64,000 nucleotides of DNA from Pontederia crassipes (lineage: Eukaryota > Streptophyta > Magnoliopsida > Commelinales > Pontederiaceae): assembly GCA_030549335.1 (NCBI GenBank), contig CM060188.1, forward strand, positions 64,982,696-65,046,695, given 5' to 3'. Position 1 is the first letter of the stretch. Each line of letters starts with the position of its first letter. Shown piece after piece: positions 14,540-24,818 of this stretch. A program made the translations under genes and the position numbers. The notes beneath the pieces were generated by a model. The model had not been told where the DNA came from. It saw only the letters and a list, made by a program, of their open reading frames with translations, and did not search any database.

Positions 14540-15863
14540 AACTCATCGGGACTATCATCATCTCGAGCTACTGGCGGAATGAATCCCTATGATGCATAGT
14601 AGGCCTGTAGCGAGCCAACAAGATAACGAGAGTCATGCTCCATCCGTCGAAGACGACGATCCATCTGGGTCACGCATGGTCTATGGCACCCACCTGCTGT
14701 GACAAGGCCGTAAAATCATAAGCACCATAAGAAGCCGAGGGAGCGTGTTGGGAAGATCCAATATGCTCAGCGAGCGCCGAAGGAGGAGGAAAGCTGGACC
14801 AGCCTCCGGTGCGTCCTGAGCGTCTATCGACGCTGGCTCTCCATTTGTGGCATCATCTCTATCGTCAGAATCTATCGATGCTGGCTCACCGAACGTAAGA
14901 TGCTTCCGTTGCAAAGTCCCGGAACCGATGATGTCAGTGGGTCGGGGTTGGATGTACTCCTCGCCTGCAGGGATCTCGACACCAAAGTGGAGTGAAATCT
15001 TAGTGATCCAGGCACTAAAATATAAGTGGTACCGACCACGAGCAGCAGAGGAGATCTTCAGGAAGGTGTAATCCATGTGATAGAAAAGAAAATGACCAAA
15101 ATGGAGAAAAGAGGCATCACGGATATAGAGACATTGAAGAAAGAATAGATCAAAGTGAGCAACCTCTGTATAGTGCTCGGCTCTCGGAGTGATCATGCGA
15201 CTAAGAATGTGATGAGCTATTTTTATCGTTGGATGAAGATACCGATGGGCCGTTTCGATGGTATAATGGATATCTTGTCCAGCAAAAATCGTACGAATGC
15301 CATCCATGATCGAAAGATAATCGGAAGGCCAACCATGAGTAACAAATGAATAGAAACCCGGTAATGGGCACGCAATTCCAAAGATGTAACAAAGATGGTC
15401 AGTATCAAGATGAATGGGTACACCAAGAACATAGGAGATAATGGTCTCCCGAGTAATCGTCATGTTCGCATAGAAATGACGAACAAGACGAGGATACACA
15501 CGCTAGAAAGCAGTGGCAGCCAACCGATGATTGCGAACATCTCTTGAACATCTGGAATGTTCAGAGCATCCCAATCAACGGTATAGGCACGTCGGACTTC
15601 ACGAGAGGCGTACAAGGCATCAAAACTAGTAGAGATTCCCTGTAAACAAAGAGATGACTATCGAAATCAATATGGTCAGTGGTAGGTGACTAGCGAGTAC
15701 GTCTACGGGATCGTCCTTGTCCACGGCCTTGTCCACGTCGGATAGGCCCGGGTTCAGGAGGTTCAAGTGGGAGAATATGAACGGTACCGCCTGAGCCACA
15801 GAAACGACGACGACGCTGAAAGACTAGTCAAGTACTGAGATACCCTTCGTCGTTGTCGGCCAT
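14540..15863 (-). pseudogene. Env-position ORF with putative plant transposon protein domain
   Basis: Starts at ATG 15863 (MADNDEG) but meets a stop after about 11 codons. A Gly/Arg-rich stretch follows, then after frameshifts a block reading VDWDALNIPDVQEMF and VRHFYANMTITRETIISYVL (15499 onward), typical of the 'putative plant transposon protein' domain common in plant retroelement extra ORFs. The longest open part is 272 codons (15499-14681). Acidic repeats with GEPASID appear twice near its C terminus. The domain's role is unknown. At least three frameshifts or stops make it nonfunctional. No envelope-like membrane segments are evident. Confidence 0.7.
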
Positions 15864-16640
15864 GGATTCAATAATAGGAATAGGATCTGGTGTTCAGAAG
15901 AGGCGATGGAGGGAAGCAGGACTGGTCGGTCGAGGAGAGAAGAGAGATGGCCAGAGAGTGGCCGAGAGTAGAGAGGCGGCTGAGCGACGAGCTTCTGCGG
16001 CCGGCCGGAGAGGGAAGGTGGTCGGAAAGACAAGCCTAAAGCAGAAAGGGGGGCGACGTCCTGCGGCGGTGGACGATGATGGCCGGACGGAGAGAGGAGG
16101 ACGACCGGAGAAAGGGGGCGACCGGAGAAAGAGGGCGATCGGCGGAGGAGTGGCCGGTGTTCGAGAGTTAAGAAAGGGAGAGAGATCAATCGGACGATCG
16201 TCGGAGGTGGTTGGTCGAGACGGCTGGTGAAAGGAGAAAGGAGTGGTGGCGGTCGTCGACGGAAGTACAGGTGTTGTCGAACGAACATCGACGTCGGAGA
16301 AGGATGGTGGCAATGGCGACGGGCGATCGCCGGATGCAAGGGCGGTCGAAGGCTTAGGGCAATGGTCGAGTGTTGATAAAAAAATGAGGATGAATGATTT
16401 GCCCGGTCCAACTATATAAGTGTCCGATTTTCACAAATACCGGTCGACCGACCCTGCCCAACGGTCAATCGAACATTGTTCAAAACAAATGATCCATCGG
16501 TCGATGGATGTCAGTCGGATGCAATTATATACCGGTGACCGGTCTTTTCCAATTGATCGACCGATCATTCCTTGTCTACTAATTTTTTTGTCTTTTTCAA
16601 AATTTTGATCATTAAAATCATGTTCCAGAGATATATGTCA
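15864..16640 (-). promoter_or_regulatory. GC-rich promoter-like leader ahead of the env-position ORF
   Basis: A minus-strand TATA box (CTTATATAGT, 16420-16411) precedes a 550-bp GC-rich stretch that runs to the env-position ATG at 15863. Upstream (16430-16570) are several copies of CGGTCGACCG-type palindromic words, also abundant in the element's LTR (20665-20775). The overlapping ORFs on both strands here are Arg/Pro/Ser-rich and look spurious. I infer an internal promoter, or a piece of LTR-like U3 inserted before the extra ORF. Confidence 0.45.
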
Positions 16641-16699
16641 TACAAATATAAGTGTTGTGCAACACTTTTAATGTTCAATTTATGTCAAAAGTGATTTTG

Positions 16700-17600
16700 C
16701 ATAACCAAGTCACTTTTACTTAGAATTGATATGCAATCAAGTTGTAATCATTCCTAATTCCCTTCTAAGCATGCAAAAACCTTTCTTCACTCAAGGGTTT
16801 TGTAAATATGTCTGCAAGTTGGACTTCAGTGGACACATATTCAATGACAATGTCCTTAAGGGTCACATGTTCTCTAATGAAATGATACCATCAATATTAG
16901 TAGGCATATTTACAAAACCCTTTTTAAAATGAAACTCTTTGCATAGGCATATTTACATGTTCTCTAATGAAACTCTTTGCATAGGCATTCATTAGTAGCA
17001 CCATAAACGATATCATCAACATACACGTGAACTATTAAAACATCATTTTAAAAATAATGCGGTGTCAACTTTCCCTTTTTTAAAATCATTCTCAATTAAA
17101 AATGAACTCAATCTTTCATACCAAGCTCGAGGGGCTTGTTTCAATTCATAAAGAGCTTTTGAGAGTTTAAAAACATGATGGAAAAAATCTTAATTTTCAA
17201 AACCTTGAGCTTCTTCAACATAAACTTCCTCATTTATAAAATCATTCAAGAAGACCGATTTAGCATCCCTTTGAAAAAAGTTTAAAACCTTTATAACGTG
17301 CAAAAGTCAAAAGCATTCGAATTGTCTCAAGTCTAACAATGGGAGCACAAGTTTCATCAAAATCAATCCCTGCAATTTGTGAGTAACTCTTGGCCACTAA
17401 TCTAGTCTTGTTCCTCACAATGATATCATTTTCATCTAACTTGTTTCAAAAGACCAATTTGGTTCTAATAATGGGATGGCCCTTGGGTCTTTTCACAAGT
17501 TTCCATACTTGATTTCTTTCAAAATTATTTAATTCATCATGCATTGCATTTATTCAATTTGGATCTTCAAGTGCTTCATCCATATTGCTGTGTTCAAATT
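16700..17600 (-). pseudogene. Copia reverse transcriptase, with RNase H mostly deleted
   Basis: On the minus strand, recognisable blocks are WKLVKRPKGHPII (about 17520-17480), AGIDFDETCAPIVRLETI (about 17380-17320), ALYELKQAPRAWYE (about 17160-17110) and the catalytic YVDD (about 17020). The element C-terminal signature LADIFTKP follows only about 120 bp after YVDD (about 16900), where about 900 bp is normal. So most of the connection and RNase H region is missing. A short local duplication (AAACTCTTTGCATAGGCAT twice, 16930-16990) marks the junction. In-frame stops are also present. Confidence 0.88.
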
Positions 17601-17639
17601 TAGCAAGAAAAGTAAAAAAGCACATAGATTTTTCAAAGA

Positions 17640-18840
17640 GTTTCTAGTTTTTATACCTTCATTTATATTATCTATAACTTGTTCAAGTGGATGTGATGAG
17701 GCATGTCTCTAGTTTCTTGGAATAATTTGGCTCTCCTCAATTCAAGGTTCTTCCATTTCTCCCACATTTGGAGTATCAACATTTGGAATAAGAAATATTT
17801 GGTTTCTTTTCATACAACACTTCAAAACAAATTTTCTTCTCAAGAGGCCTAAGTAGAATCCTATTAAGAACATAGCATGATGTATTTACGGCCTCGGACC
17901 AAAAATACTTTGGCAATTTGCTTTTATTTAAAATTATTCTAGACATTTCTTGTATAATTCTATTTTTCCTTTCTACTACACCATTTTATTGAGGTGTCCT
18001 AGGAGTGGAAAAGTTATGAGTAATTCCATTTTCTTCATAAAATAATTTGAATTTATGATTTTCAAATTCTCCTCCATTTTCACTTCTAATTTTTGAAATC
18101 TTTTGTTCAAATTCATTTTGAATTCTTTTTGCAAATTTTGAAAAACATGTTTATTGTTTCATCTTTACTAGTAAGAAAAATAATCCAAGTGAAACGAGAG
18201 AAATCATCAACAATCACAAAAACATATATTTTTCCTCCTAAACTTACTATATCAATTGGTCCAAATAAGTCAAGATGCAAAAGTTCCAAAGATCTATGTG
18301 TACTAATGACTCCCTTTAATTTAAATGAGCTTTTGATTTGTTTACCTTTAAGACATGAATCACAAACATTATTTTTCTCAAATTTATAGTTTATTTAGTA
18401 ATTTATAGTTTGCATGTCCTAATCTTCTATGCCATAAGTTTATATCATCATGCATAGCACTAAAACCTTTTTCATTTTTCAAATTATCAAAGTCAATTTT
18501 GTACACATTATTGTATTCAAAGCCCATGTGTAAAACTTCATTGTTTTCATCTAATATCAAACATATGTCTTTTTCAAATTTGACTAAATAGTTTTTATTA
18601 CATAGTTGACTTATGCTAATTAGATTATGTTTTAGGTTTTCATCTAGCCATACATTTTCCAAATACACTTTGTCATTCTTACCAATATTACCCATACCTA
18701 TTATTCTTCCTTTGCTATTGTCTCCAAAAGTGATTTTTCCTCCATTTTTTCTTTTTCAAGGTGATGAAGTTTGATGCATCGCCAGTCATGTGTCTTGAGC
18801 ACCCACTATCCAAATACCATTTATCATCATTATGCTTTGG
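17640..18840 (-). pseudogene. Copia protease and integrase region
   Basis: WYLDSGCSRHMTGDASNF (about 18825-18770) is the aspartic protease active-site block with the DSG triad. GAG-pre-integrase follows (18695-18384: NLISISQLC, then LWHRRLGHANY, supplying part of the zinc-binding HHCC). The integrase core follows to about 17880 (NGVVERKNR-type block with one stop, then AVNTSCYVLNRI). Several stops and frameshifts interrupt it. Confidence 0.88.
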
Positions 18841-18954
18841 GGCTCCCTACAACAAAGAAATTGAGAATCTCATCTTTTTGGTACCCAATCTTTCTTGGGT
18901 CCATTTTAGTTAGAAATGGTCCTTTTCGGGATCCAAATTTTCTCATCCATTTAT

Positions 18955-20504
18955 TTACTCCTTTTCTAAGTTTGCAATCATACGAATAATGTCCTTCATA
19001 TTCATAGTGAAAATGGGTAATACGTGATTTTGTGTTACTATGTGATACTTTAACAAATAAAATTCTTTTATCATTTTTCTTTTCAAAAGAGTTAAAACCA
19101 AGTCCTTTTTTTTATTTGAAGACATTCTAGATCCACTAAGTATGACATCTAACATTTTACTTCCATTAGAGAATTTTTTAAGTTCATCTTTTAAATTCTT
19201 GATTTCTTTGTTCAAGCATGCACATTTTTCATTTTGTTTTTCACATGATAATCTTAGTGTACTATTTTTCATTTTCAATTCTTCAATTAAGAATTCTAAA
19301 TTAAAGTTTTCTTCATTTAATATGTCACATTTTTCACATGCTCTAACATCTTTATCTTTCTTTTGCATATTTTCAAATTCTATTTTTAGATTATCATATT
19401 TATTTTTTAGGCATCCATATTTATTGATAAGAATTTTAAACTCATTATGCACATTAAAGATTCACTATCACTAGAGCTAGATGAATTAGATGATACGTCG
19501 TGGCTATTAGCCATTAGACATATGTAAGCTTCTTCATCATCACTTGGAATCATTTTCTTCATCTTCGCTTTCATTCCAAGTTGCTTGAAGAGCTTTTTTC
19601 TTCCTTCTTGAATTTTCTTCATCTTTTTCCTTTTTGATCAAATTTGGACATTCATTTTTATAATGTCCAACCTTTTTGCATTCAAAGTAAGTTATTTGAT
19701 TCTTGCTTGATGATGATATTTTCTTGGTGAAGTCATTTTTCTTCTTTTGCTTGACAAACTTGAAATATTTGTCAAGATTCTTTGCATATAAGGCAAGCTT
19801 CTTTTCATCAAGATCTTCATCTTCTTTACTCGTGTCTTCCTCATCATTATTTGCTTTTAATATTAGAGTTTTTCTCTTTGGAGCATTTGCTTCTTCATCC
19901 TTCTTGATTCCGATCTCATATGTCAAGAGTGAACCTATAAGATCGTCAAAATCTAACTTGTTCAATTCATTCTCTTCTCTTCGATCACGGTTCAAATCTG
20001 GAGGAGAGAGACCTGAGAAACTTTTTTACTTTTTTAGAGTTAGTTCTTGGCTCGCCCAAAGAGGCTAAGCCATTTACAAATAATCATCTCATTTATAGAT
20101 TCATTTTCATGCATTTTGAAAAAATCATATTGGTGATTTAGAATATTCAATCTAGATTCCTTAACTTTATTAGTTCCTTCATGAGTGATAATAAGTTTCT
20201 TCCAAATCTCATTAACACTTGAACAACTAAAAATCCGATTAAACTTCGTTGAATCCAAAGCACAATAAAAAATGTTTTTAACCTTCCAATCAAATTTTAT
20301 CAAAAGCTTCTCTCCTTCAGTATGTTCCAAAGGAGATTTTCCACGTAGATCAAAACTTTTTTGAATGATATCCCACATGTCAATATCAATGGAACATACA
20401 TAAGCTTGCATCATAATTTTCTAATATGCAAAATTAGATGCATTAAAAAGTGGAGAACGATTAATCAATTGACCATCAGAAAAACTAAATCCACTTGATG
20501 CCAT
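18955..20504 (-). pseudogene. Copia gag
   Basis: Starts at ATG 20504 (MASSGFSFSDGQLINR), stops in-frame, then resumes MMQAYVCSIDIDMWDIIQKS (20414) with a UBN2/gag domain. The zinc knuckle reads YFECKKVGHYKNEC near 19675; the usual first Cys of the CCHC box is Tyr. A Ser-rich hinge (19500) and a long coiled coil (19452-19150: KNKYDNLKIEFENMQ) precede a second degenerate knuckle (about 19000) that has also lost cysteines. Gag would assemble the particle; here it is broken in several frames. Confidence 0.85.
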
Positions 20505-20545
20505 AGCTCTAAAAGATTTTTAAATCTAAAAAACAAGAGCAACCT

Positions 20546-20560
20546 GCTCTGATACTAAAT
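20546..20560 (-). other. Primer-binding site of the copia element
   Basis: On the element strand ATTTAGTATCAGAGCA immediately follows the LTR end. It is complementary to the initiator tRNA-Met 3' end with one or two mismatches, and it fixes the minus orientation. Confidence 0.8.
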
Positions 20561-20927
20561 GTAGGATCGAAAGCACCAAGAGGAGGGGTGAATTGGTGTA
20601 TAAAAATCTTTTTATAAAATCACTTTTGGAAAATCACTAAAAATGATCACAAGTCTGTCGGCCGGTCTTCACTTGATATCAATCGACTGGTGAATTGGTA
20701 CAGTCTCGACATTTCTTCCACTTGATATCAATCGACCGGTCTTCATAGTCTGTCGACCGATCAGTCGACCGGTCGTATGCTGAAATTTTATTTTTATCGT
20801 TTTAGTTGGCGATTTTTTCTGCAACTGAGATCATATCAATTCTACACCTGCATATCATCACTTGAGCATAGATTAGTACATTTTATGTCCAATTTGATTT
20901 GTTATCATCAAAACATGGGATTCAACA
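20560..20927 (-). repeat. 5' LTR of the copia element
   Basis: 368 bp with plus-strand ends TGTAGGATCG and GGGATTCAACA. It contains two copies of a CACTTGATATCAATCGAC word about 43 bp apart and a cluster of CGACCGGTCG-type words, i.e. short palindromic U3 repeats. The next five bases are CGAGC; no matching duplication can be seen because the other LTR is truncated. Confidence 0.88.
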
Positions 20928-21093
20928 CGAGCAACTATTTTCGAAGCCTCCGTATAGGAGATCATCTTCCAAATGTTATTAACGAGATTTTGAACGTTGA
21001 AAGAGAGCAATCGTCGACCAAAGTTCAATGTTCATATAGCTTTCAAACAATAGGATCCCAATTAGTTTTTGCTGCCAACTTTAAATACTTATG
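20928..21093 (+). pseudogene. Coding-like remnant, right of the copia element
   Basis: An open frame reads SNYFRSLRIGDHLPNVINEI and ends FAANFKYL-stop at 21093. It may be the continuation of the remnant ending at 14067, with the copia element inserted between. No family recognised. Confidence 0.3.
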
Positions 21094-22172
21094 AGGGATT
21101 CCAATGGTGTCAATTTTTTGCAACACGGAACCATGAACTCTTCTCCCTTATACTGAAGTTATGTTGATATAGTTTTTACATTAATTGAAATAGACTTTAG
21201 ATAGTTAGAACGATTGGAAAGTCATGTCAGAACCCAAGCCGAGTTCAATGGAACCCGATGCAAGTCGAAGCCATCCGGGTCGAGTTCTTATGAAACCCAG
21301 CTCGAGTTATCGCTAGTGTGGCCTAGGTTCTGGGTCACATCGATTTGGCCCAACTTTCTATCACACCCGATCTGAACTATGGGGCAGATGATTGCAAGAC
21401 GTGAATCCCCCGGGCAGATGTGGCTGGTTCTACATTATTGGGTTTTCGAAACACGACCAAGTTTCATTCGATGCAAGCTAGATTATGAGGGATAAAAAAA
21501 CTTATTTTAAAATATGTAATTATAGTAAATTGTATTATTAGTATTATTTGTTCTTGATCTTATGAGTATCGTATTCAATTATAGTATCATCATACATGAT
21601 CATATTATCATTATATCAGATCATATTGTTATCACACTAAATCTTGTTATTGATTTTAGTATTGATCCAGTAGCCTCTGGATTGGATCTTATTTAACCTA
21701 AGCTAAATTGTTAAAAATAGATAGCTTATGATAAAAGCTAAAAGTTGTTGGGTCTTCATTCTTCTTATTGACTCTAAGCTATTTACAAACTATTAATATT
21801 GTTATTATAGGCTTGCCATGAGCTTGATATCCCCCATTGGTATACATGAAAGTAGCGTAGAATTTTTCTTAATTGACCGAGCGTTACTATTGTATTGGAT
21901 AAGATCGAACAATAAATTGAATCGAATTGTATAGATCATTATCATTTAGATATGTTATTGACTTGATAATTTCTAATAGCATATTGAATCGAATCGAATT
22001 GTTATTGGACAATTATCATTTATTATTGAAATGGTTGATTGCACATTGGCATATTGATCAAACCATTGAATATTATTAATTGATAATTGACATTGATTTA
22101 ATTGCTATTTTGATCTTAGACTAATCTATTGTCATATATGTTATATTGATTCATTGATTATTAAGTTCTTTT
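21094..22172. other. Spacer without genes
   Basis: 21210-21480 has moderate GC and GAACCCGA-type repeated words; the rest is AT-rich with TTATTGAATCGAAT-type quasi-repeats (21890-22110). Nothing coding is supported. Confidence 0.5.
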
Positions 22173-23218
22173 GAGGTAAATTATACTAAATATCCTCCAA
22201 CTTTACCGTTTTTCTAGCTCCACCCTCCAACCTTACTTTGTAACAAGCCCTTCAACTAATGACTTGATTCACCAAATACTCTATCGATCGAGAATAGCCT
22301 ATTTCTCAATTTTTTCACTGACGTGACATGTTATTTTAAAATAAATATATATAATATTAAAGATAATAAAAAAGAAGGGCCACACACTCCCTCTCGCTCT
22401 ATGTTCAGCCGCCTGAGCACTGGCGGGCGATGCTCAAATGGTCAGAGGGAGAGGGGGCGGTTGCCCCTTCCCCTCTTCTCTCGAGTGCTGGAGAAGAATG
22501 AGTGTAGAGCCCCCCTCCCCAGAGTGGGAGGGGCGCCGCCCCACTCCCCATATCCTCTTAGGTTCTCCTCTTTGAAACCGAAGAGGAGAGGGAGAGGGGG
22601 TGGCTCCTCATCTACGTGAACAATGCAAAGGAGGAGGGGGCGCCTCCCCCTCCACCTCTCTTCTCTATGTCGGAGAACGCCACCCTCCCCCTCTCTTCTC
22701 CAAAGAAAAGAGGGTGATCAAATGGGACGCCTCCCCCTATGTGTTGCTCGCGCAGAGGGGAAGGCACCCCTCCTCTCTCTATCGAAGAAGAGATGAGGAG
22801 GGGAGGGGAGCCCTCCGCGGCAAAGAAGAGAGGGGGAGGAGCGCCACCCTACTTCCCCTCTCTTCGACAGAGAAAAGAGCGGGAGGTCGGAGGCAGCCCT
22901 CCCTCTTTGCATCAGAGAAGGGAGGGGGAGGGAGTGGCCCCTCTCCCTCTCTGTGTGCTCTTCAGTGTTGAGAAGGAAGGGTAAATTACATCAAATGCCC
23001 TTCAATTTTGGTCGCTTTCCCAGCGATGCCATCCAACTTCACTTTATAACACGAATGCATTTCATCTTTCAAGAAAATTCATTTTACCTGGTGCCTTCCT
23101 TACCCTCCCCCTTTTGCTTGTGTGCATGCGCCGGTGACACACATAGGCAGAGGGGGGGCAACCCACCCCCTCTTTGCCTGTGTAGGTGCACCGATGACGC
23201 ACGCAGGCAGAGGGGGTC

Positions 23219-23251
23219 GCCCCCTGCGAGCTCTCGGAGCTCGCAGGGGGC
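23219..23251. repeat. Perfect 15-bp-stem palindrome
   Basis: GCCCCCTGCGAGCTC, a 3-base loop (TCG), then the exact reverse complement. GC-rich; it would form a very stable hairpin in single-stranded DNA or RNA. It lies in the MULE interior. Confidence 0.95.
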
Positions 23252-23286
23252 AACCCCCCTTCTGCCTACAGTCATCCCCCTGCTAG

Positions 23287-23957
23287 TGTCACGGGGTCAT
23301 TCTCGAACACTAGACCTCGTGCGGTGACTAAGCGGATAAACACCTAGTTAAGCTTGTTTTGAGTAGTAGCGAAAGATTTATGGTCGAGACGACTATGCCG
23401 AGAGTCGCTCTTATAAGCATTCGATCACGGACATGACTAAAGTGTTGGACCACTCATCATGAGTCTATGGCCTTAGCGCGTTGCGGCGCTAATGCAAGCG
23501 GTTGGGCGCTTTAAGTCCGAAAGGGCAGCCAATATTCCATAGGGCACCGAGAAGGGTCTCCGATGTGGATTGTCACCCCACGCTCAAGGCCATGATATTA
23601 GAATTAAAGAAAAGTTTGCTTGTATTGGATATGATGAAACATAACATACATATGGGCCTCGAAAGGCACTAGTAAACTCCACCCAGTGTACCGTAGATAG
23701 AAGTGTCTTATTACATATGGAAGATGCAAAAGACGTTATCTCTACGGGTAATGCCACATAACTTGACTATTCATAAGGATGACCTTACAAGATAAATGTC
23801 CTAAGGACGGATAACTTAGTACTTCGTAATATTACGCAATGCGGGGCGGCTGCATGTGTTCCATAGTTTCGACACTGAGCGACCAAGAGTGTTAAGTTGA
23901 GCGGCACTGGTGCCGTGAGGCTTCGTACTTCATGTCACGGAAAAATGCCCCGTGACA
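23287..23957. mobile_element. Possible solo LTR (or small TIR element), 671 bp
   Basis: The ends are TGTCACGGGG and CCCCGTGACA, a perfect 10-bp inverted pair with TG/CA termini as in gypsy LTRs. The interior has no ORF or repeats and differs in composition from the flanking C-rich MULE. The flanking five bases differ (GCTAG and CGAGC), so no target duplication is seen. It may be a solo LTR or a fragment that came with the captured DNA. Confidence 0.5.
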
Positions 23958-24733
23958 CGAGCTCTGGTGCCTGTGTGCATATGTCAGCGATGCATGCAGG
24001 TGTCGTCCCCCGCGGGCGAGCTCCGGCAAGAAGGGCCGCAACTTGGTGCGCGTCTCTATCGGCGTGGCAGAGAAAAAGGGTCGCCTCCGCGAACACTGAT
24101 GGTCGCAGAAGGAGGGGTGAGCATTTTTTATTTTGTTATTTTTTAATATTGCCACGTCATTGTCATATTAATGTGGAGGGGAGAGAATATATTGGGTCAG
24201 CGCCACATCACTTCATGTCAGCTCCGCGATTACGGCTGATCATAGGTAAAGAGGGAATTGAGTGAAATAAGTTAAAAGATCGAGTGCATTCGTGTTACAA
24301 AGTGAAGTTGGAGGGAAAGACATTTGACGTATTTTATCCCAAAGAGGAGAGGGGGAGTGGGGCGGCGCCCATCCCCTTCTTATGCGCATGGGTGGCCACA
24401 CCCCATCCTCTCTGACATCGGAGAGGAGAGGCGAAGGGGCAGTCGCCCCCTCTCCCCTCTCCTTCCGGTCGCCTAAGCATCGGTTGGCCAAACGAAGAGG
24501 GAGAGGTGTCGCGCGCCTCCTCTTTTTTAAAAGATTAATTTTAATATTATTTTAATGTTATATATTTTTTTAAAATTGTCACATCGACAAAATGATAAGA
24601 AAATAGACTATTGCTGGTTGAAAGTGTATTTAGTGAGGCAAGTAATTGGTTGAGATGTATGGTTACAAAGACAAGTTGGAGAGTAAAGTTGAAAAAATGC
24701 ATCAAGTTAGAAGGTATTTTGTGAAATTTACTC

Positions 24734-24809
24734 GTCTTTCTCATAAAGTAATTAAATTATGAAATAGTTCTTCTTTTATGGAATTTTTCCGAGGGGAGCA
24801 TTACTATTA
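24734..24809. other. Short spacer between the two MULE clusters
   Basis: AT-rich, no features. Confidence 0.5.
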
Positions 24810-24818
24810 ATTTTTCTC

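Larger units (their letters stand above)
14068..20927 (-). mobile_element. Ty1/copia retrotransposon (SIRE/Tork-like), damaged
   Basis: Minus-strand order: 5' LTR (20927-20560), PBS (20560-20546), gag, protease, integrase, reverse transcriptase, an additional ORF in the envelope position, polypurine tract (14130-14114), then the 3' LTR of which only the first 46 bp remain (14113-14068). LTR ends read TGTTGAATCC...TACA on the element strand, typical of copia. All ORFs carry stops or frameshifts and the RNase H region is largely deleted, so it is non-autonomous. The env-position ORF is a feature of SIRE-type elements. Confidence 0.9.
22979..24341. mobile_element. Inner Mutator-like element nested in the outer one
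   Basis: A second pair of inverted repeats: left GGGTAAATTACATCAAATGC (22979) with CCAACTTCACTTTATAACACG (about 23031), right in reverse GGGATAAAATACGTCAAATG (ending 24341) with CCAACTTCACTTTGTAACACG. The TIRs resemble those of the outer element, so both belong to one family. The interior holds the 671-bp LTR-like insertion. Confidence 0.65.
22173..24733. mobile_element. Outer Mutator-like element with long inverted repeats
   Basis: The left end (22173 onward, GAGGTAAATTATACTAAATA) pairs with the right end (24733 backward, GAGTAAATTTCACAAAATAC). The inverted similarity continues through about 210 bp of AT-rich sequence and then through a GC-rich subterminal part (left 22380-22480, right 24500-24370, sharing GAGGGGGCGGTTGCCCC-type words). 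Long inverted repeats and no transposase fit a non-autonomous MULE. The flanking 9-mers are only weakly similar, so the target duplication is not proven. C/G-rich ORFs inside are low-complexity artefacts. Confidence 0.7.

Noticed and set aside
15853..16411. Long ORFs on both strands in the GC-rich stretch ahead of the env-position ORF
   Set aside because: Arg/Gly- or Pro/Ser-rich, overlapping on both strands, no domain; explained by GC-rich composition and few stops.
22323..23327. Several plus- and minus-strand ORFs rich in Ser/Pro/Gly/Arg
   Set aside because: Low-complexity CCCCTC/GAGGGG DNA inside MULE repeats; frames overlap and lack any family signature.
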